DNA of 64,000 bases from Ilyonectria destructans (lineage: Eukaryota > Ascomycota > Sordariomycetes > Hypocreales > Nectriaceae), in NCBI GenBank assembly GCA_020740775.1, contig JAHEWK010000002.1:2542001-2606000 (forward strand), in the 5' to 3' direction. The notes below the pieces were generated by a model that did no database searches, had not been told where the DNA came from, and saw only the letters and a list, made by a program, of their open reading frames with translations. The number at the start of each line of letters is the position of its first letter. The first letter of the stretch is position 1. This document shows, one piece after another, positions 10,886 through 23,145 of the stretch. The translations under genes and the position numbers were made by a program.

Positions 10886-13800
10886 GGCATGAACAAGCAG
10901 AGAGTGCTACTACGTGCTTCGTAGTACCGTGTAGACCGTGCTGTTGGTAGAGAAGCTGCGAGAGTTGGCTAGTGCCGATGACGGGACGGCCGAAGGATTA
11001 TTGATTGCCCAGCCGGACCAGTCTCAGTCGTAGACAGCTTCAACGGTGTGGCTGGGAATGGAGTCACGAAGGGAGCGGATGAAGATCAATGTGCCGTGAC
11101 GGTCCTCGGCAACAGAGATGAGTTGGCACAATTAGCTATGCCAAGCAGCGCCCCAATTGAAGACGAACATTTTATGCCCTTTGATGAGGCTCAAATAGGC
11201 GGATCAAAGCACCGGACGAAACAAGCCACGACCTGGCACCAGCGTCCCAGAATGACGACGGCTTACATAGCAGAAGCCTCTCGGGCCGTGGCGTGAACAC
11301 GGCGCTGGGCACCGCCATATGTAAGATGATTTGCACCGTCACCACCGCAGAGTCGGGACCACAACGAGGCTTGGGCGAGGGTCCTGAGGTAATGTGGCCT
11401 GCGAGACTGGGGTAGACTGGAGATTGAGGTGCGAGGAAGCTGGCTGAACCATCCATTGTCGGTCTTTGTCAGGCAAGGCTCCGACAAGGCTCTGGAAAAG
11501 CGCTGACGTTGACAGGGGCGAGCGCCCATCATCATGTCGGCTGATGCGAGGCGATCCGTTAACACGGTCCCGGCGAAGTGGGTGAGAGACCGGGGGCATT
11601 TTCCAGCCCGACGAGAAGGCCAGAAGGGGTTTTACTACGCCCGAAGGCCGAGCCCAAGCTAAAGCGGAGCATCGCGACATTACGTGGGAGTGAGGGCGAA
11701 AAATAAAAAGGGCACAAAAGGAAAACAAAGCGTCGCTTGGTGGATAGCGTCCTGATAGCCCACGACGCCACGGCGGCGGGCTGCTAGCCGAAAGAGGTTC
11801 CCCACGCATAGGGAGCGTGATTGAAGCTGTCAAGAACGATCCGACTTGGCGCATGGCACATGTGGACGTCGATAGAGTTGGGAATGGCGGTGGGCAGATG
11901 GGTTTTGGCGCGTGAGGAGGTGAAGATGGCGGACAATCGGGTGACGGACGGGTGACGGACGGGTGAGAGATGGCCAAGTTTGGCGCTGGCAGATCCGATT
12001 TCGCGATGTCACCCACCGTGCTTCTTTCTTGCTTCTTTCCCCAGGCAGACCCGTCAAGCCAGACAGGGCCAGGCTGCACCGCCGGGGGAAGGCGCTACCG
12101 ACACGCCCCTCCCCTCCTCCGAGCTCGCCCTGTGCAGCTAAATTGTACCTCAGGGGGCCGCTACTCCGCAAGCGGAAAGGCGCCAGGCACAGGCATTTGA
12201 TTGGCCTTCGGAAGTCCCAGCAGAGATGCCGCAGAGCGGGGCAGTCTAGCGACAGGGAGCGGGTGAGAACCAGGCCGTGCAAAAACGCCCCCAAGGGCCA
12301 GGGTCGGCCTTTGATTGCTCTGCAGCACGTTGCTGAGTGTGCTGAGAGCCATAGAGGACAAGGTGTGACAGCGAGTGTGAGGCAGTGGCACATCTTGAAT
12401 TGACGCTCGGTGGTGGCGGCCGTATTGTGGAAAACGAGATAGGCGCCATGCTGCTTCGTGCTTCCACGTACTCTTGTACGTACTACCCCTGAAAAAAGAC
12501 TGAGCCTCTCTTTTGGCCACTGCGAACGCGCGGCATGTGCTGAGGCAGTCAAGCTTGAAGGGCTCAGAGAGGGTGGATTGGACGATTTTTTTCCGTGCGT
12601 ACAGTAGTGATATGGAGTGCATTCGCCAGTTGCGGGCTACATACGCGCCTAGCTCTAGTCGCTTGTCACTCTGGTCACAACTCCCCACAAGACACAGACC
12701 TTGTCCTGCTGAAGTTACATCCGGTGCAGCCCCTATCTCACCACTGGCGGCAGAGGAACGGTATAATAACGGTGGATAATGACGGCGGCGGTTGGATAGC
12801 GTTGTTGAATAGGGGACGATGCTACGCAATATGGCAATATTGCTATGGAGAATTATCCAAAGCTATTGTCTTTTCCGCTGCTGCCTTTGGATACAACTGA
12901 GCAACACATGCACAGTCACGTCATGGCTAGGCCACTTGCGCGAGACGGTTGTCTTGGATGTGAGTCAACACAAAGCCAACAACCAACCAAGATCCTGCGG
13001 TCTGTCTCCCATCGGTGTCTTTGACGCCCGCGTATGCACGGAGAGCGATCTTGACCATCGTGTGCCATACCGCCGGACCCTTTCAACCAGGGCTTTGCCC
13101 AAAAGTGCAATGATCGGCTACCCTAAGAAAAACCTACGCCGCAGGTGCCGTAGCTTGTCGGCTGGACGTTTGACGACACGAAGAAAAAGTAACGAAAAGG
13201 CAAATTGATGAGTAGGTATCATAGTGTCTTGGCAAAGCGACGATCCTAAGGCAAGTGAGGGAGTGAGTGCATTGCATCGGAAGCTGCATTTGCTTGCATT
13301 GGTGGGGGAATCTGATGCTCAAGCGCCTTTTGCCGCTGCCATACCGACAGAGCTGAGAAGCTGGAACACCAGAGACAGATGACAACATGCACATGGAAAA
13401 ATAAAAGAGAGCTAATGGTAGACAATGCGATTCCGAACCTCACTCGTCCGTGAGCCTCACAGGCGGGGATGCGGACAGGGACCAGCACGGTTGGAAGCCG
13501 GGGGCCAATGCGTGGTGGCGAACCTCCAGAGACCTGCCAGTGGCGAGCGAGGGCGGGGAGCGTCAAGACGTGCATCGGGTTTTGGATGGGATGCGGAGAA
13601 CACAGGAGAGAGAGACTGGTTGGTTAACGATCGCTTTCTCGTGGTCGTGAGGGCGGCAAACACAGAGGATGGGCAGGAAATGAGGGGGCGATGTAAGAAT
13701 TCGTCGGAATAGGGGGCTCACGAGAATAGATTGGATAGTTGATGAGGACTTTTGGTGGATGGACGGATGGGCAGATGTGTCGGCACGAGACTGCCACAAA

Positions 13801-16070
13801 CAGCCGACAGGATGGGGACGCTCGCGAACCTCGACGCCTCTCCCGGGATCGGGAGGTTGTCGTGAATGTGACGGCGTCTGCATGCGACGCCAGGCCGGTG
13901 CGCTACATAGATTACATTTTGATGACGCAGTGCCACCGGGAAATCATACATGCCTCTTTTCGAGACAACAACCCACCACAACCCACCACCACCCCTGAGA
14001 TAAGGTCCGGACGGATGCACCCGAGCGCCGTGTGCGAATACAACACACTATCAGCCGAACCAAGGAGCGGGCAGGCACACAAACAGGAACGGACAGGCAC
14101 ACAAACGCGCAGGAGAATCGCACGCGCAAGATGGACCGATGAGGATTGCGCTCGAATCTAGAGTTCCAGACCCCTCGCGATTTCATCAAACCCTTCTCAG
14201 ACAGAGGGCAGCTGAAATTCGTCTCATTCGAGGTTAGAGTTTGCCCGTCACACACACACTCCCCACGCTACAGCAGCGCAGAGGCCAACGCTAGGAAGGG
14301 CTTCCGTCGATGCGCTAGAGGGCGGATGGCATGGCCCAAAATGTGCCCAAACGTCGCCCTTGCAGTAGCCGTTCCAACGGCTGTCGCCCGCAAACTCAAC
14401 GAGCCCGCGTTCCACGTCCGCGTCCGCGCCCTGTGAGTGCGTAGGTTTCGGCCTGTAACCCACATTCGCGAACCCAACCCGTCCGAATCCCAACCGTGCG
14501 CCCCTTTTGGCGATCTGATCTTTCCGTCCCCTCCGGACCTTTCTTCCCCACGAGGCGGCAGCCAAACGCCATGAGCCGAACGGCGTGATTGATGGGAGAC
14601 GGAACGGGAGACTCAGAAGGATGCGGGCTTGTTTGACCACCCACGCAATATGTTCCTGTCAAAAAAGCAACGGTCCGTTGCAGCAACTGTCAAGGCGTGC
14701 TTCGTAGGCACGTCCCTCGTTTGTGTACACGGATTGGCTCCTTCGGTGGTTGTGGTCTCCGGTGCTTCGGATTCAGTCCGCGCTTCAGATCCGTCGCAGC
14801 AGCAACAGTGCAGAGCTGTCTGTGGACGAATGCTCCAACGTATTGGTGGTGACGGAACAACTAATACCTGGACCTCCGAAGAAGCTTCTTTTTTCGTCAA
14901 AGCTCTTGCATTCTAAGCCCCGTCCCCAGGCTTGTCCATGATCTGCTTCCTGTTGCCTCGGTTCCGCGACTAGGTAATGGCTCCTTTCTGATTCGAGTGA
15001 GTGCTCATTACACACTATGTGGTGCTTCTTCGAAGCGAGGCGCATCATATGGGATAGTGAACACGCAATACTTTGATGAGGAGACTCGCGGGGAGTGGGA
15101 GAAATGATCGTCCACGGCAATGTCTCGAATGGTTGAGACTTGCTGTTCTAGGTGAGACTCGCATGGCTCAAGCTGCACTTTGCCTACCGGTATCTCACCC
15201 TTGCCGCGACGGATTGACTGGCGGCACTGCGGAAAGGCGATGGATGGATGAGTGAGCGACGAGTGAGGTCATGATGATCCTGTGCCGCCCCTGAGAGGCT
15301 CTGGGGTTCCCCTGGACCTCATACGGCCTCGGACGGCCTCAGACGTGGGCGCGACACACGACTGCCCGCCCGCCTCCTCTCGTTGGTGCTTCCGCTGCCG
15401 TCTCGCCTTTTGCTGAGGACCAGATCGAGGTCCATGGGTGGATGGAAGCCCGTCGACATGCCTCCGAGGATGTGCGGGCAGGCAAGGATCTATCTATGGA
15501 CTTGGGTTTGGATCGTCGCATGCAAGAGTTGCATAACAGTGCCGACGAGCTGAATTCCATCTGCCAGCTTACCTAGTGGGTGGGGTGAGACTCCCGGCGC
15601 TGACGGCGGGCTCGCTGGGGCGATTTCGGAGTGCCCTGTAGGCCCGGCTTCGGGGGGCCCGGCGCACTGTTGTCCACTAGAGTCCACTGGAGGATTCAGG
15701 AAACGCTCAGTGAAGCCGCCGGTGTACTCGCCGAGCGTGAGCGTGAGTGCTGCCAGTGACATTTGGTGCTCCATCCTCCCTTGCCGCACCATCACCGACC
15801 GGCGGGCCTCATGTTGCTCCTCCCCCCAAGCGGGCGGGTACGTACCCAAGATACGTGCAGATTAGCACAGAGCGTCGCGCCCCGCCGTCCCCGCAGCTAG
15901 CACGCCCGGCAGCTGCACAGTTCATCCCATCCCATCCGCTGGCTGTTTATTTTTTTCTGGCCCACGACGAAAAATCCCTGTCCGCCATGACCCATCGTGC
16001 CATCCGCAAATCACGGATGTCCGAGTGGTGGAAAAGGGCGGATTGGGGAGAGGGACAGCAACAGGAAGGT

Positions 16071-16101
16071 GGGATGGGATGGGATGGGATGGATGGGATG
16101 G
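16071..16101. repeat. GGGAT pentanucleotide microsatellite
   Basis: Four perfect GGGAT units are followed by GGAT, GGGAT and GG. The reverse complement (ATCCC) also appears twice near 15925 upstream. Confidence 0.85.
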
Positions 16102-16499
16102 TGTACTAGGCAATCAAACAGAATGGCAAAGAGCAGCAGAGATGGAACAAGTACGTCAGAATAGAATGGATGAACAAACCATCGCCAATCGTTGCTCATC
16201 ACCGGTCTCACTGAGGAAATACCTGGCCAGCTGCTCTCCTCCCGCCAGCCCAAGGCAGTGCTCGGTACTCAGTCCTCTGTACCCGCTACTTTACCCGAGG
16301 CAAGGCATACAGGGGAGTTCCAAGTATGGGCTACCTGACGGACAGCAGCTGCACAGCGCGCGACAAGAGAAAAGGAAGAGGAAACGCAGGGAAAACAGGG
16401 CGATACGTACCGTCTGACCCCTGTACCGCCCTAGACCCTGGCGGGCCATAGCGCCCTGTGCCCCTGGAGCCCACGCACACCCCCTGTCTCCCAAATCCT

Positions 16500-17784
16500 T
16501 AACCACCCCCCCTCTACCTTGTCCTCCGTCGTCTGCCTCTCACTTCCAGGTTCCGTAGCGCCTCTCCTAGTGGCCTTGTCAGTGCAATTCCCCCTTCATC
16601 GTCGTCGCCAATTTCTCATCCCGTCGAAACCCTGGACGGTTTGGTTGGTCTGGCCGGGGTCTGCGCTGTGGTCCCGTTCCATTCTTTCGCCTGTGTCTGT
16701 GTCTCTCCTCTTTTTCCTCATTGTAACCAGTCAGCAGCCTCTCGAGTCTCCTTCTCCAGTCTCCGTCTCCAGTCTCCAAGGGCCTGATTCACACTCTCTC
16801 GTTTCTCTTCCTTTCTCCTTGTGAAGTCACTTGTGTCCTCCTCAAACCCAGACACTCAGTCGCTGACCGAAACGCCATCACTGCCGGTCAGATCAAAGCA
16901 TCTCGCGGGACCCTTTTCCACTGTTTCCCCGTTTTCCCGTCTCTCGTTACTTCATCTTCACCTGACCCTCACCTCACTCTCCTTTCTCTCCCTTCCGATC
17001 CGAGCAAACAACGCCGCCCCTCGACCTTGCTTTGTTCGTTACCCCCCCGATTCTGAGACACGCTTCTCATCCGCCAAACTCGACTGCAACTGTTCCCAGT
17101 TTGGGTTTTCGCTCCGACCCGTTACCATCGCCCACCTTGCGTTCGTGCCTCCTGCATCCTCTCCTGCAGCTCCCCGACTCCGGCCCGCAGCGAACTAGAG
17201 CATCGACCGCACGTGCAACACGAATCTCCTCCAAGACGACCCTTATCTACCTCTGCTCGTCCCCTCGAGTACAAGCCTTCCCGTCGAGAGTGTTCTGCGT
17301 TACAGCTTGCGTTGTCCTCGACTCCCGCAAACAAGTGCACAGCCTTCATGCCGACTTGAGCATCACGAGCCCACGTCCCATAGCGGAATCCATCTAGAGT
17401 CAGGTTAAGCAACACCTCCAGGTATGACACCCGCCCCTACCTCAGCAGAAAATGGAAGTACGGTGACAGATGGGCTGTGAGCACTACTCGTCGTGTTTAT
17501 CTACTTTCTGGATCCGCAGGACGTGTCATACAAACCTGAGTGGCCCTTCGAAGAGGGTCCTAAGGCGGTTGACCAACACCTGGTGATATGGGGAGTTGCT
17601 GAATATGATTATTGACTGACTTGAACAGTGTTGTAGTCCGACCACACGACACCGTCCTCAAACCGAGCATCGGTCCCCTTGGCAACCTGGGATGAAGTAA
17701 CGAACGAAGTGAAATATCCGAAATCGACCACCTCCAATCGCACGAGGCACCCAACTGCCAACTCCCGGAAATCAAACCGTCACA
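16500..17784 (+). promoter_or_regulatory. Pyrimidine-rich promoter / long 5' leader, possible leader intron
   Basis: From about 16500 the plus strand becomes strongly C/T-rich (for example 16920-17010), the usual signature of transcription start regions of highly expressed filamentous-fungal genes. A possible leader intron runs from 17422 (AG|GTATGA) to 17519 (CCGCAG|G), 98 bp. Several upstream ATGs lie in the leader, so uORF control is possible. No TATA box is obvious. The limits are approximate. Confidence 0.4.
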
Positions 17785-20700
17785 ATGAACCGCTTCAGAG
17801 GCAGAAAGAAGACCACCAAGGATGACTTGCCAGCTCCTCCCCGACCATCGGTGGAGTCCGAGTCATCCAGCCCATTCAAGATGTTTGGAAAGAACAAGAA
17901 GTCCCAGGAAGAGGAACCCAAGCCGGAACTCGACCTCGCTGCCGCCCTTCCTCCCAGCGATGATTTTAGAACTAGTCTACTCATGACCGGCCTGTCGGCA
18001 CGGTTCTCCATGCTGCGTGAGCAAGATGACCCTAACACTAAGGTTGGAAAGGCCAGTGACGACAGTGTGCTCTACCCCAACAGACAATCGAGACTGATGG
18101 ACTTTGGATTTGCTGGTGGCCTCAGTGACATTGCCGAAGTCGAGTCAATTCGGGCACCGTTTGCTCGAACCGGCTCCTACCAGTCAGATGATGCTGCCTC
18201 AACATCGGGCGGCAGCATGATGACCCGTGGCAAACCAATTGAAGGAAACAATCTCTTCGGTGGACGACAGAAGATTTACAAGATTGCTGCCAATGGCGGC
18301 AAGAGCGGTGCTACGGCTGGACGAGCACTCTACGACGACGATGTTTCCCAATCCGCTTTCCAGAAGTGGCGACAAGCAGAGAGGGAGAGGCAATCCTCAG
18401 AAGAGCCTCGCCCAAGCGATCCCCTGGAGTCGGAGCCTGCGCGACCAGAGTCCCCTCCTCAGTCCGAGTACAACCGACGACGGGAGACAAGCTCAACAAC
18501 CTCATCAGTTCCCTCGGCGGCGCGCAATTCCACAGCTGCCACCTCCACGACTTCCTCACAACCCGCTCCGTCTGTAAAGGACTGGCAATCCGCTACAGCT
18601 GCGGCGAACCCGACTCCACCAATGGAGCGTAGTGTTACCCGGACACGAAGACTCTATGAGCAGAGTCTGAACCAGGACCTCCATAACCAACAAACATCAT
18701 CCGTCTCCAGAATCGACACCCTCTCGAGACAGCGAAACTTTGGCAACAGAACGCCAGACCTCACCCCAACCGTCCCTTCGCCAGCGAGCGCGACCTTTAG
18801 TGATAGATTTGCCACTAGTCGGTCGATCCTCAGCAAAGCCAGTGCGCCGAATCTACGATCTTTCAGCCCCCCGACTACTGTCTCATCCCCCATGGATGCG
18901 CAAAACAAGTTCGACGAGCGAACTTCCTTTGGTGCTACTCCCCCTCTTAGCCCACCTATTAGTGAGACTGGAGAGCCCCAATCCCTCTCGTTCCAGTTCG
19001 CGGAGAGGAACAAGCCCGCAGCGGCGAGCGGGCCGAACAAGCCATCACAGTATGACGAATCAAGGTATGCCCAACGCCAAATTCAACTCCAGCATGGTCG
19101 CGAGACCCCCACCAATCTCTTCCGACCTGAGTCGAGCGCCTCTATTCCCACAACTAGGTCACGGTCATCCTCAACTCACCGGGGACCTTTTGAAAAGCAT
19201 GACTCCACCTCGTTCAAGACCAAGCCTGTAGCCAAGGATGAGCCTCAGACCTCGACTTTTTTTGATGACGACGAAGATGACCTACCAATCGAAGTTAACT
19301 ATACTCGCCCAGAAGTGCTGCCGCCACAAGTTACTGTCGAGCGACCTGCCGACCATGAGCACCCGGCTTTCAGATCATCCGCAGCCCCTACGCCCTTGAT
19401 ACTCGAGAGCAAGCGCGCCGACAAGAGCGAGTCTCCTGAGGACTCACCAACTTTGGGGCCGACATCAGGAGGCTTGAGTGGAATGGTGCGTGCGCATTTG
19501 CGACAAGACAGTGGTGCGTCTTCCATCTATGACAATGGACAAAATGACGAGGACCTGGCTTCGCGGTTCCCCCCGGAGCGCAGTGAAGTGCAGAGTTACG
19601 ATTCTATGGCATCGAAGTCAAACCCTTGGGACTCCATTGAGAGAGGCGTGGAAATGTCGATGGATAGTGATTTGCCCAGCCCAACGAGATCTAAGTCGTC
19701 GATGGACCATCAGGAGCGTCGCCGTGAAGCTCCATCTTCTGCCCACGATTCGAAGATTGACTTGGACGGGGACAAGGACAAAGACACGGATGACTTCGCC
19801 AGACATCTTGCGGATGGCGCACGACGGGTTCGGGAGAGGCTTACATCCTACGTCGAGTCTGACAGTGGCAGCGTGGTGCCAGCCGCTCCGCCGCTTTCAG
19901 AACTCCCTCCTCCGCCTCGTCCGAACGCACTGGGAATTCTCAAGGCCAAGTCCAGCCGAGGCTCTTTGGTTGATAGGACCCGAGCTGACCGCGAGAACCA
20001 TGGTCAAATGAAGTCGAAGAAGTTGCTTGGCCTTGGTGGTCCCTCCCCAGCCCCCGGTTCTGCACCCCGACCGGGCTCGTATGAAGCCGCTGAGGAACAA
20101 CACAAGCAGGAGCAGTACCAGTCACAGTCAGACGACATGTACGAGGACGAAGGCCGCTCCTCAATCGACAAGGAGAATGTCCATGCAGGTCTCAAGGCCT
20201 TCCGACAAGCCCGTCGAGAACTCCAGAGGATGAAGGAGCTGGAGGTCCAGGCACGGTACCAGGGGCCACCACAAGGTGCACCGCAGCAGGGCGCACCACA
20301 ACAGGCACCTCAACAGGCGCCGCCGCACGCGCTTCAGAACCCCCCTCAGACTCGAGATCGCGCCCCGAGCATGCGAGGACCTGGCTCTCGACAACAGTCC
20401 CAAGAGCGAAGACCCCCGCCTGTTACCTACAACCGAATGCCGAGTGAGGAATCGCGGAATGGTGGTGGCTCTCGATCTGGGTCTCGTGCCCCTTCCGAGC
20501 GAGATAGAAGTGGCTCCGAAACGAGCAATGGTGGACGATCTGGCAGTCGGCCAGCACGACTCCGAAACGGCTCGATCCCACGCGAGGACTACCACGGACA
20601 GATGGGTTCGCCTTCTGGACCAAATGGAATGCCCCGACAAGGCCAGATGATGAGGGCGCCTCACCTGCCTGGCCAGCCCTTCCCGAACGGCAATGCATCT

Positions 20701-21348
20701 CCTGGACGCTTCAACCGGTTCGGTGAACCGTCGCCAAACTTGAGCGTCCAACCGCCCTATGGTTACGACCACGGCCAGCCGTCGCCAATTTCTCCGATGC
20801 AGGGAGGCCAGCCCCATTACGGCCCCGGCCCGATTTCTCCACGTCCCTACGGCGCACAACATCCGGGGAAGATGGACCAGGACCCATCAGCAAGACGTAT
20901 GATGCGACCCAGGGACACCTCGGACCCCCCGATGGTTTCACCAGCTGCACAGGACCCAATGGGCAAGCGAGACGGACATCGCAGTGCGCCAACACACCAG
21001 AACGGCAATGTGGTGGCACCGCCTCTGCCTCCCATCAACCCGCGACGGAAGACCAACATTATGGCAGACTATGTACGCAGGCCCGATGATGGCGTCCCAA
21101 TGAATGGCAGCCGCATGCCCATGAGCCCCGTTAGCGGAGATGAAGGACGCGGCACCCATGGAGCGTTTGCCCCCAGTGACGACGAGGGTCCTGCAAGTTA
21201 TCGACAAAGGCTTCGAAAGGCAGCCAGCGAGGCCAACGGAATGAACTCTCGGGCACGATCTCTTCGCAACAGCCCCCCACACCCAATGGCTCCTCCCCCT
21301 CTGCCATCTAGCATGACTGGAAATGGGTTGCCAGGGGGCATGATTTAA
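17785..21348 (+). CDS. Conserved fungal low-complexity protein, 1187 residues
   Basis: A single uninterrupted exon of 1187 codons starts at an ATG in good context (CGTCACAATGAAC). The first ~170 residues look the most constrained: basic start MNRFRGRKKTTKDD, then SSPFKMFGKNKKSQEEE, SDDFRTSLLMTGLSARFSML, DDSVLYPNRQSRLMDFGF and GGRQKIYKI. I recall this block as conserved in many Sordariomycetes proteins of unknown function. The remainder is Ser/Pro/Arg/Gln-rich and probably disordered, with acidic DDDEDDLPIEVNYTRPEV (about residues 494-511), a coiled-coil-like segment AFRQARRELQRMKELEVQARYQ (about 804-825, heptad-like), a Gln/Pro tract with QQGAPQQAPQQAPP, and a positively charged tail with SYRQRLRKAASEANG. 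There are no membrane helices or enzyme motifs. A scaffold or polarity role is possible but unproven. Convergent with nothing; the next gene downstream is on the opposite strand. Confidence 0.85.
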   Translation: MNRFRGRKKTTKDDLPAPPRPSVESESSSPFKMFGKNKKSQEEEPKPELDLAAALPPSDDFRTSLLMTGLSARFSMLREQDDPNTKVGKASDDSVLYPNRQSRLMDFGFAGGLSDIAEVESIRAPFARTGSYQSDDAASTSGGSMMTRGKPIEGNNLFGGRQKIYKIAANGGKSGATAGRALYDDDVSQSAFQKWRQAERERQSSEEPRPSDPLESEPARPESPPQSEYNRRRETSSTTSSVPSAARNSTAATSTTSSQPAPSVKDWQSATAAANPTPPMERSVTRTRRLYEQSLNQDLHNQQTSSVSRIDTLSRQRNFGNRTPDLTPTVPSPASATFSDRFATSRSILSKASAPNLRSFSPPTTVSSPMDAQNKFDERTSFGATPPLSPPISETGEPQSLSFQFAERNKPAAASGPNKPSQYDESRYAQRQIQLQHGRETPTNLFRPESSASIPTTRSRSSSTHRGPFEKHDSTSFKTKPVAKDEPQTSTFFDDDEDDLPIEVNYTRPEVLPPQVTVERPADHEHPAFRSSAAPTPLILESKRADKSESPEDSPTLGPTSGGLSGMVRAHLRQDSGASSIYDNGQNDEDLASRFPPERSEVQSYDSMASKSNPWDSIERGVEMSMDSDLPSPTRSKSSMDHQERRREAPSSAHDSKIDLDGDKDKDTDDFARHLADGARRVRERLTSYVESDSGSVVPAAPPLSELPPPPRPNALGILKAKSSRGSLVDRTRADRENHGQMKSKKLLGLGGPSPAPGSAPRPGSYEAAEEQHKQEQYQSQSDDMYEDEGRSSIDKENVHAGLKAFRQARRELQRMKELEVQARYQGPPQGAPQQGAPQQAPQQAPPHALQNPPQTRDRAPSMRGPGSRQQSQERRPPPVTYNRMPSEESRNGGGSRSGSRAPSERDRSGSETSNGGRSGSRPARLRNGSIPREDYHGQMGSPSGPNGMPRQGQMMRAPHLPGQPFPNGNASPGRFNRFGEPSPNLSVQPPYGYDHGQPSPISPMQGGQPHYGPGPISPRPYGAQHPGKMDQDPSARRMMRPRDTSDPPMVSPAAQDPMGKRDGHRSAPTHQNGNVVAPPLPPINPRRKTNIMADYVRRPDDGVPMNGSRMPMSPVSGDEGRGTHGAFAPSDDEGPASYRQRLRKAASEANGMNSRARSLRNSPPHPMAPPPLPSSMTGNGLPGGMI

Positions 21349-21772
21349 TTCTTTCTTGACAACCGCCATTTTTTTCTTGGCCTAATTTCCACAACTTCTA
21401 CACGAGCTACATGACGACGATACCATTCGACCCTCGCAGTCTTTTAATTGCGTCACTCCCAATTCGACACCGCACCGAATGCGAAACGAGAAGTCGATCC
21501 GTCCTGTACATTTCTGGGGTGATTAATTGCATTCCTTGTCATTTTTCCTTTGGAGGGCTTTCTTGGTTGTGCTTTTTGTCTTTTTTTTGGTGGTTATATG
21601 GCAGTTTGGAACCTGGTATCTGGCGTACACAACCGGCCGGCGAAGGCGATCGAGCAGGACTTTGATTCACAGTACTGGCGTCGGCTGATAGTGAAGGACG
21701 TACCTATTTTGGAAGAATGAACAGGCATTTGCACATTGCGGTGGAACGGAAGAGGTGTTGGGCTTTGAAGGT

Positions 21773-21860
21773 AAAAGGATTGGGAGCAGGCCAGTCGCGC
21801 CATGAGGATACCACTTCAAGTCTTATTATTTTGCCAAGATTTGAGTAAAGAAAATATATT
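21773..21860. repeat. 88-bp direct repeat, left copy flanking the DUF7924 unit
   Basis: The segment starting AAAAGGATTGGGAGCAGGCC and ending in AATATATT recurs at 23861-23949. The two copies differ at about ten positions, including several C/T or G/A transitions and two single-base indels. The left copy lies about 425 bp after the stop codon of the 1187-residue gene, possibly in its 3' UTR. Confidence 0.8.
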
Positions 21861-21903
21861 TTGAAAGGTTCAAACAAACAAGCGACTTGACTAATTGCAA
21901 AGG

Positions 21904-23145
21904 CTAACTTGAACTACCACTACCAGTACGTGGACTTGGGTCTTGAGGATGTAACTTCTTAGCCAATAACCTATGATGCCCTAATACCCTATCACTGGGT
22001 TTTGGGAGCTCTGGCAACTGGTCAATGGCAGAGCATAGCTTCGCGAGGTGCCTTGGCATCCATAGCTCATAGATGTTCTTGATGATCCGATACGCTGCCC
22101 ACCTATCTTTTCCTCCGCTTGCCGTGATATAATAGTGGTAGATTGGGTGGCGGTAATACTTTACCTTATCCCCGTTAAATACTGGATAGTGGCCGTAAAT
22201 ATATACACTCTCGGCATTATGTGAGATAGAGAAGGCGAGGATCTCCCGGTCGACCTCGTTTCCGCGCTTTACTGCACAAAAGAGCTTAGTAACCGCCCGT
22301 ACGGCAAGGGTCATGCTCTAGGCGTTCCGGCGGTCCGCGATATTCAGGTTCCTTGCAGTCTCGCACGTAAGAAACGGAAAGTGCATCTCGTATGTACCAA
22401 GAAAAAAAGACATCTCATCGGTTAGGTCGCCAAGAAAAGGTGACAGCTTGTCTAGTTGGGCGTCGGTAAATGCCGTATAGTTGAATCCTACAGAGTAGTC
22501 AGGTTGAGGATGAACATCAAGCAGGGGGATCGATTTGTTCCAGCCCTCGTTAACGCCCTCAATAAGGTCCTTAAGGCTCTTATTACGAAGGGCAAGTGTT
22601 TCTGCCGAAGGAACAATAAGGCGAGAAATATCCTGAATAATCCTAGTCTCGCTCTTATCTGTCAAGTTGAGACAAGCCTGCTCGAAGATGGTATCATCGA
22701 AGATGGTATCCCTAGGGAATTGCTGCTCTCCGGCTAGAAGGTCATCAACAAGCCGTTCACTCGTGTCCGTGATGCCCTGCTCGGACTTTCGCATGTACGT
22801 GCCCTGCCTGGCCTCCATATATTTTATGTGCACCGGGTGCTTGTACGGTGCATTCTTCTCCTCTCGCGGCCCCGGGTCGCTTGGCGTTGTGGAGGATGAA
22901 TAGTTGGAGTTTTTGATCAATTTGGGGGGCGCGGGTTTATTCCACACATTTATAGGCTCCAGGGACTTCAAGTCGAGATGTGCCACCGAGGATCGTTTCG
23001 GCCACGTGCCGTGCTCAATCCAGAAAGCGATGGGGTCAGTAACGACGGGGTCAGTAGCGACGGATGTGCGCGGTCGCTTCTGGGGTGGTTGGTCTAGAGT
23101 ATCGTCGAGCAAGTCGGCGGCACAGCGTGCTCTAGTGCGGACCAT
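21904..23145 (-). pseudogene. DUF7924-type protein gene, copy A (one in-frame stop)
   Basis: The minus strand encodes a 413-codon frame broken by one TAG at 22317-22315. It starts MVRTRARCAADLL, has a basic linker (PQKRPRTS, a likely nuclear signal), a helical middle with EQGITDTSERLVDDLLAGE and QDISRLIVPSAETLALRNKSL, then the core: FFLGTYEMHFPFLTCET, MTLAVRAVTKLF, REILAFSISHNAESVYIYGH, and WAAYRIIKNIYELWMPRHL. This matches the large, poorly understood fungal family now labelled DUF7924. Compared with the sister copy at 24272-25486, three residues (KCG) right after TCET are missing, removing the Lys of an ExK motif that resembles PD-(D/E)xK nucleases. The stop sits just after that site. It is therefore dead unless read through. 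Confidence 0.75.

Larger units (their letters stand above)
9059..16499. other. Large gene-free intergenic region
   Basis: About 7.4 kb without a supported gene. Long open frames on the minus strand around 11.3-12.8 kb overlap each other in different frames, are rich in Arg, Pro and Ser, and show no domain; I read them as by-products of high GC content. Two short tandem repeats (10854-10885 and 16071-16101) lie inside. With the leader after 16500 this gives the next gene a very long upstream region, as often seen for developmentally regulated fungal genes; that link is inference. Confidence 0.45.

Noticed and set aside
11339..12829. Three minus-strand open frames of 222-246 codons
   Set aside because: They overlap in different frames, are Arg/Pro/Ser-rich with no domain or splice logic, and lie in GC-rich sequence where stops are rare.
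16071..16101. Telomere-like repeat
   Set aside because: Fungal telomeres are TTAGGG; this is a GGGAT microsatellite.
20161..20862. A 233-codon minus-strand frame inside the 1187-residue gene
   Set aside because: It is antisense to a long coding exon; its Arg/Ser/Leu-rich composition is what the Gln/Pro/Ser codons of the sense strand would give.
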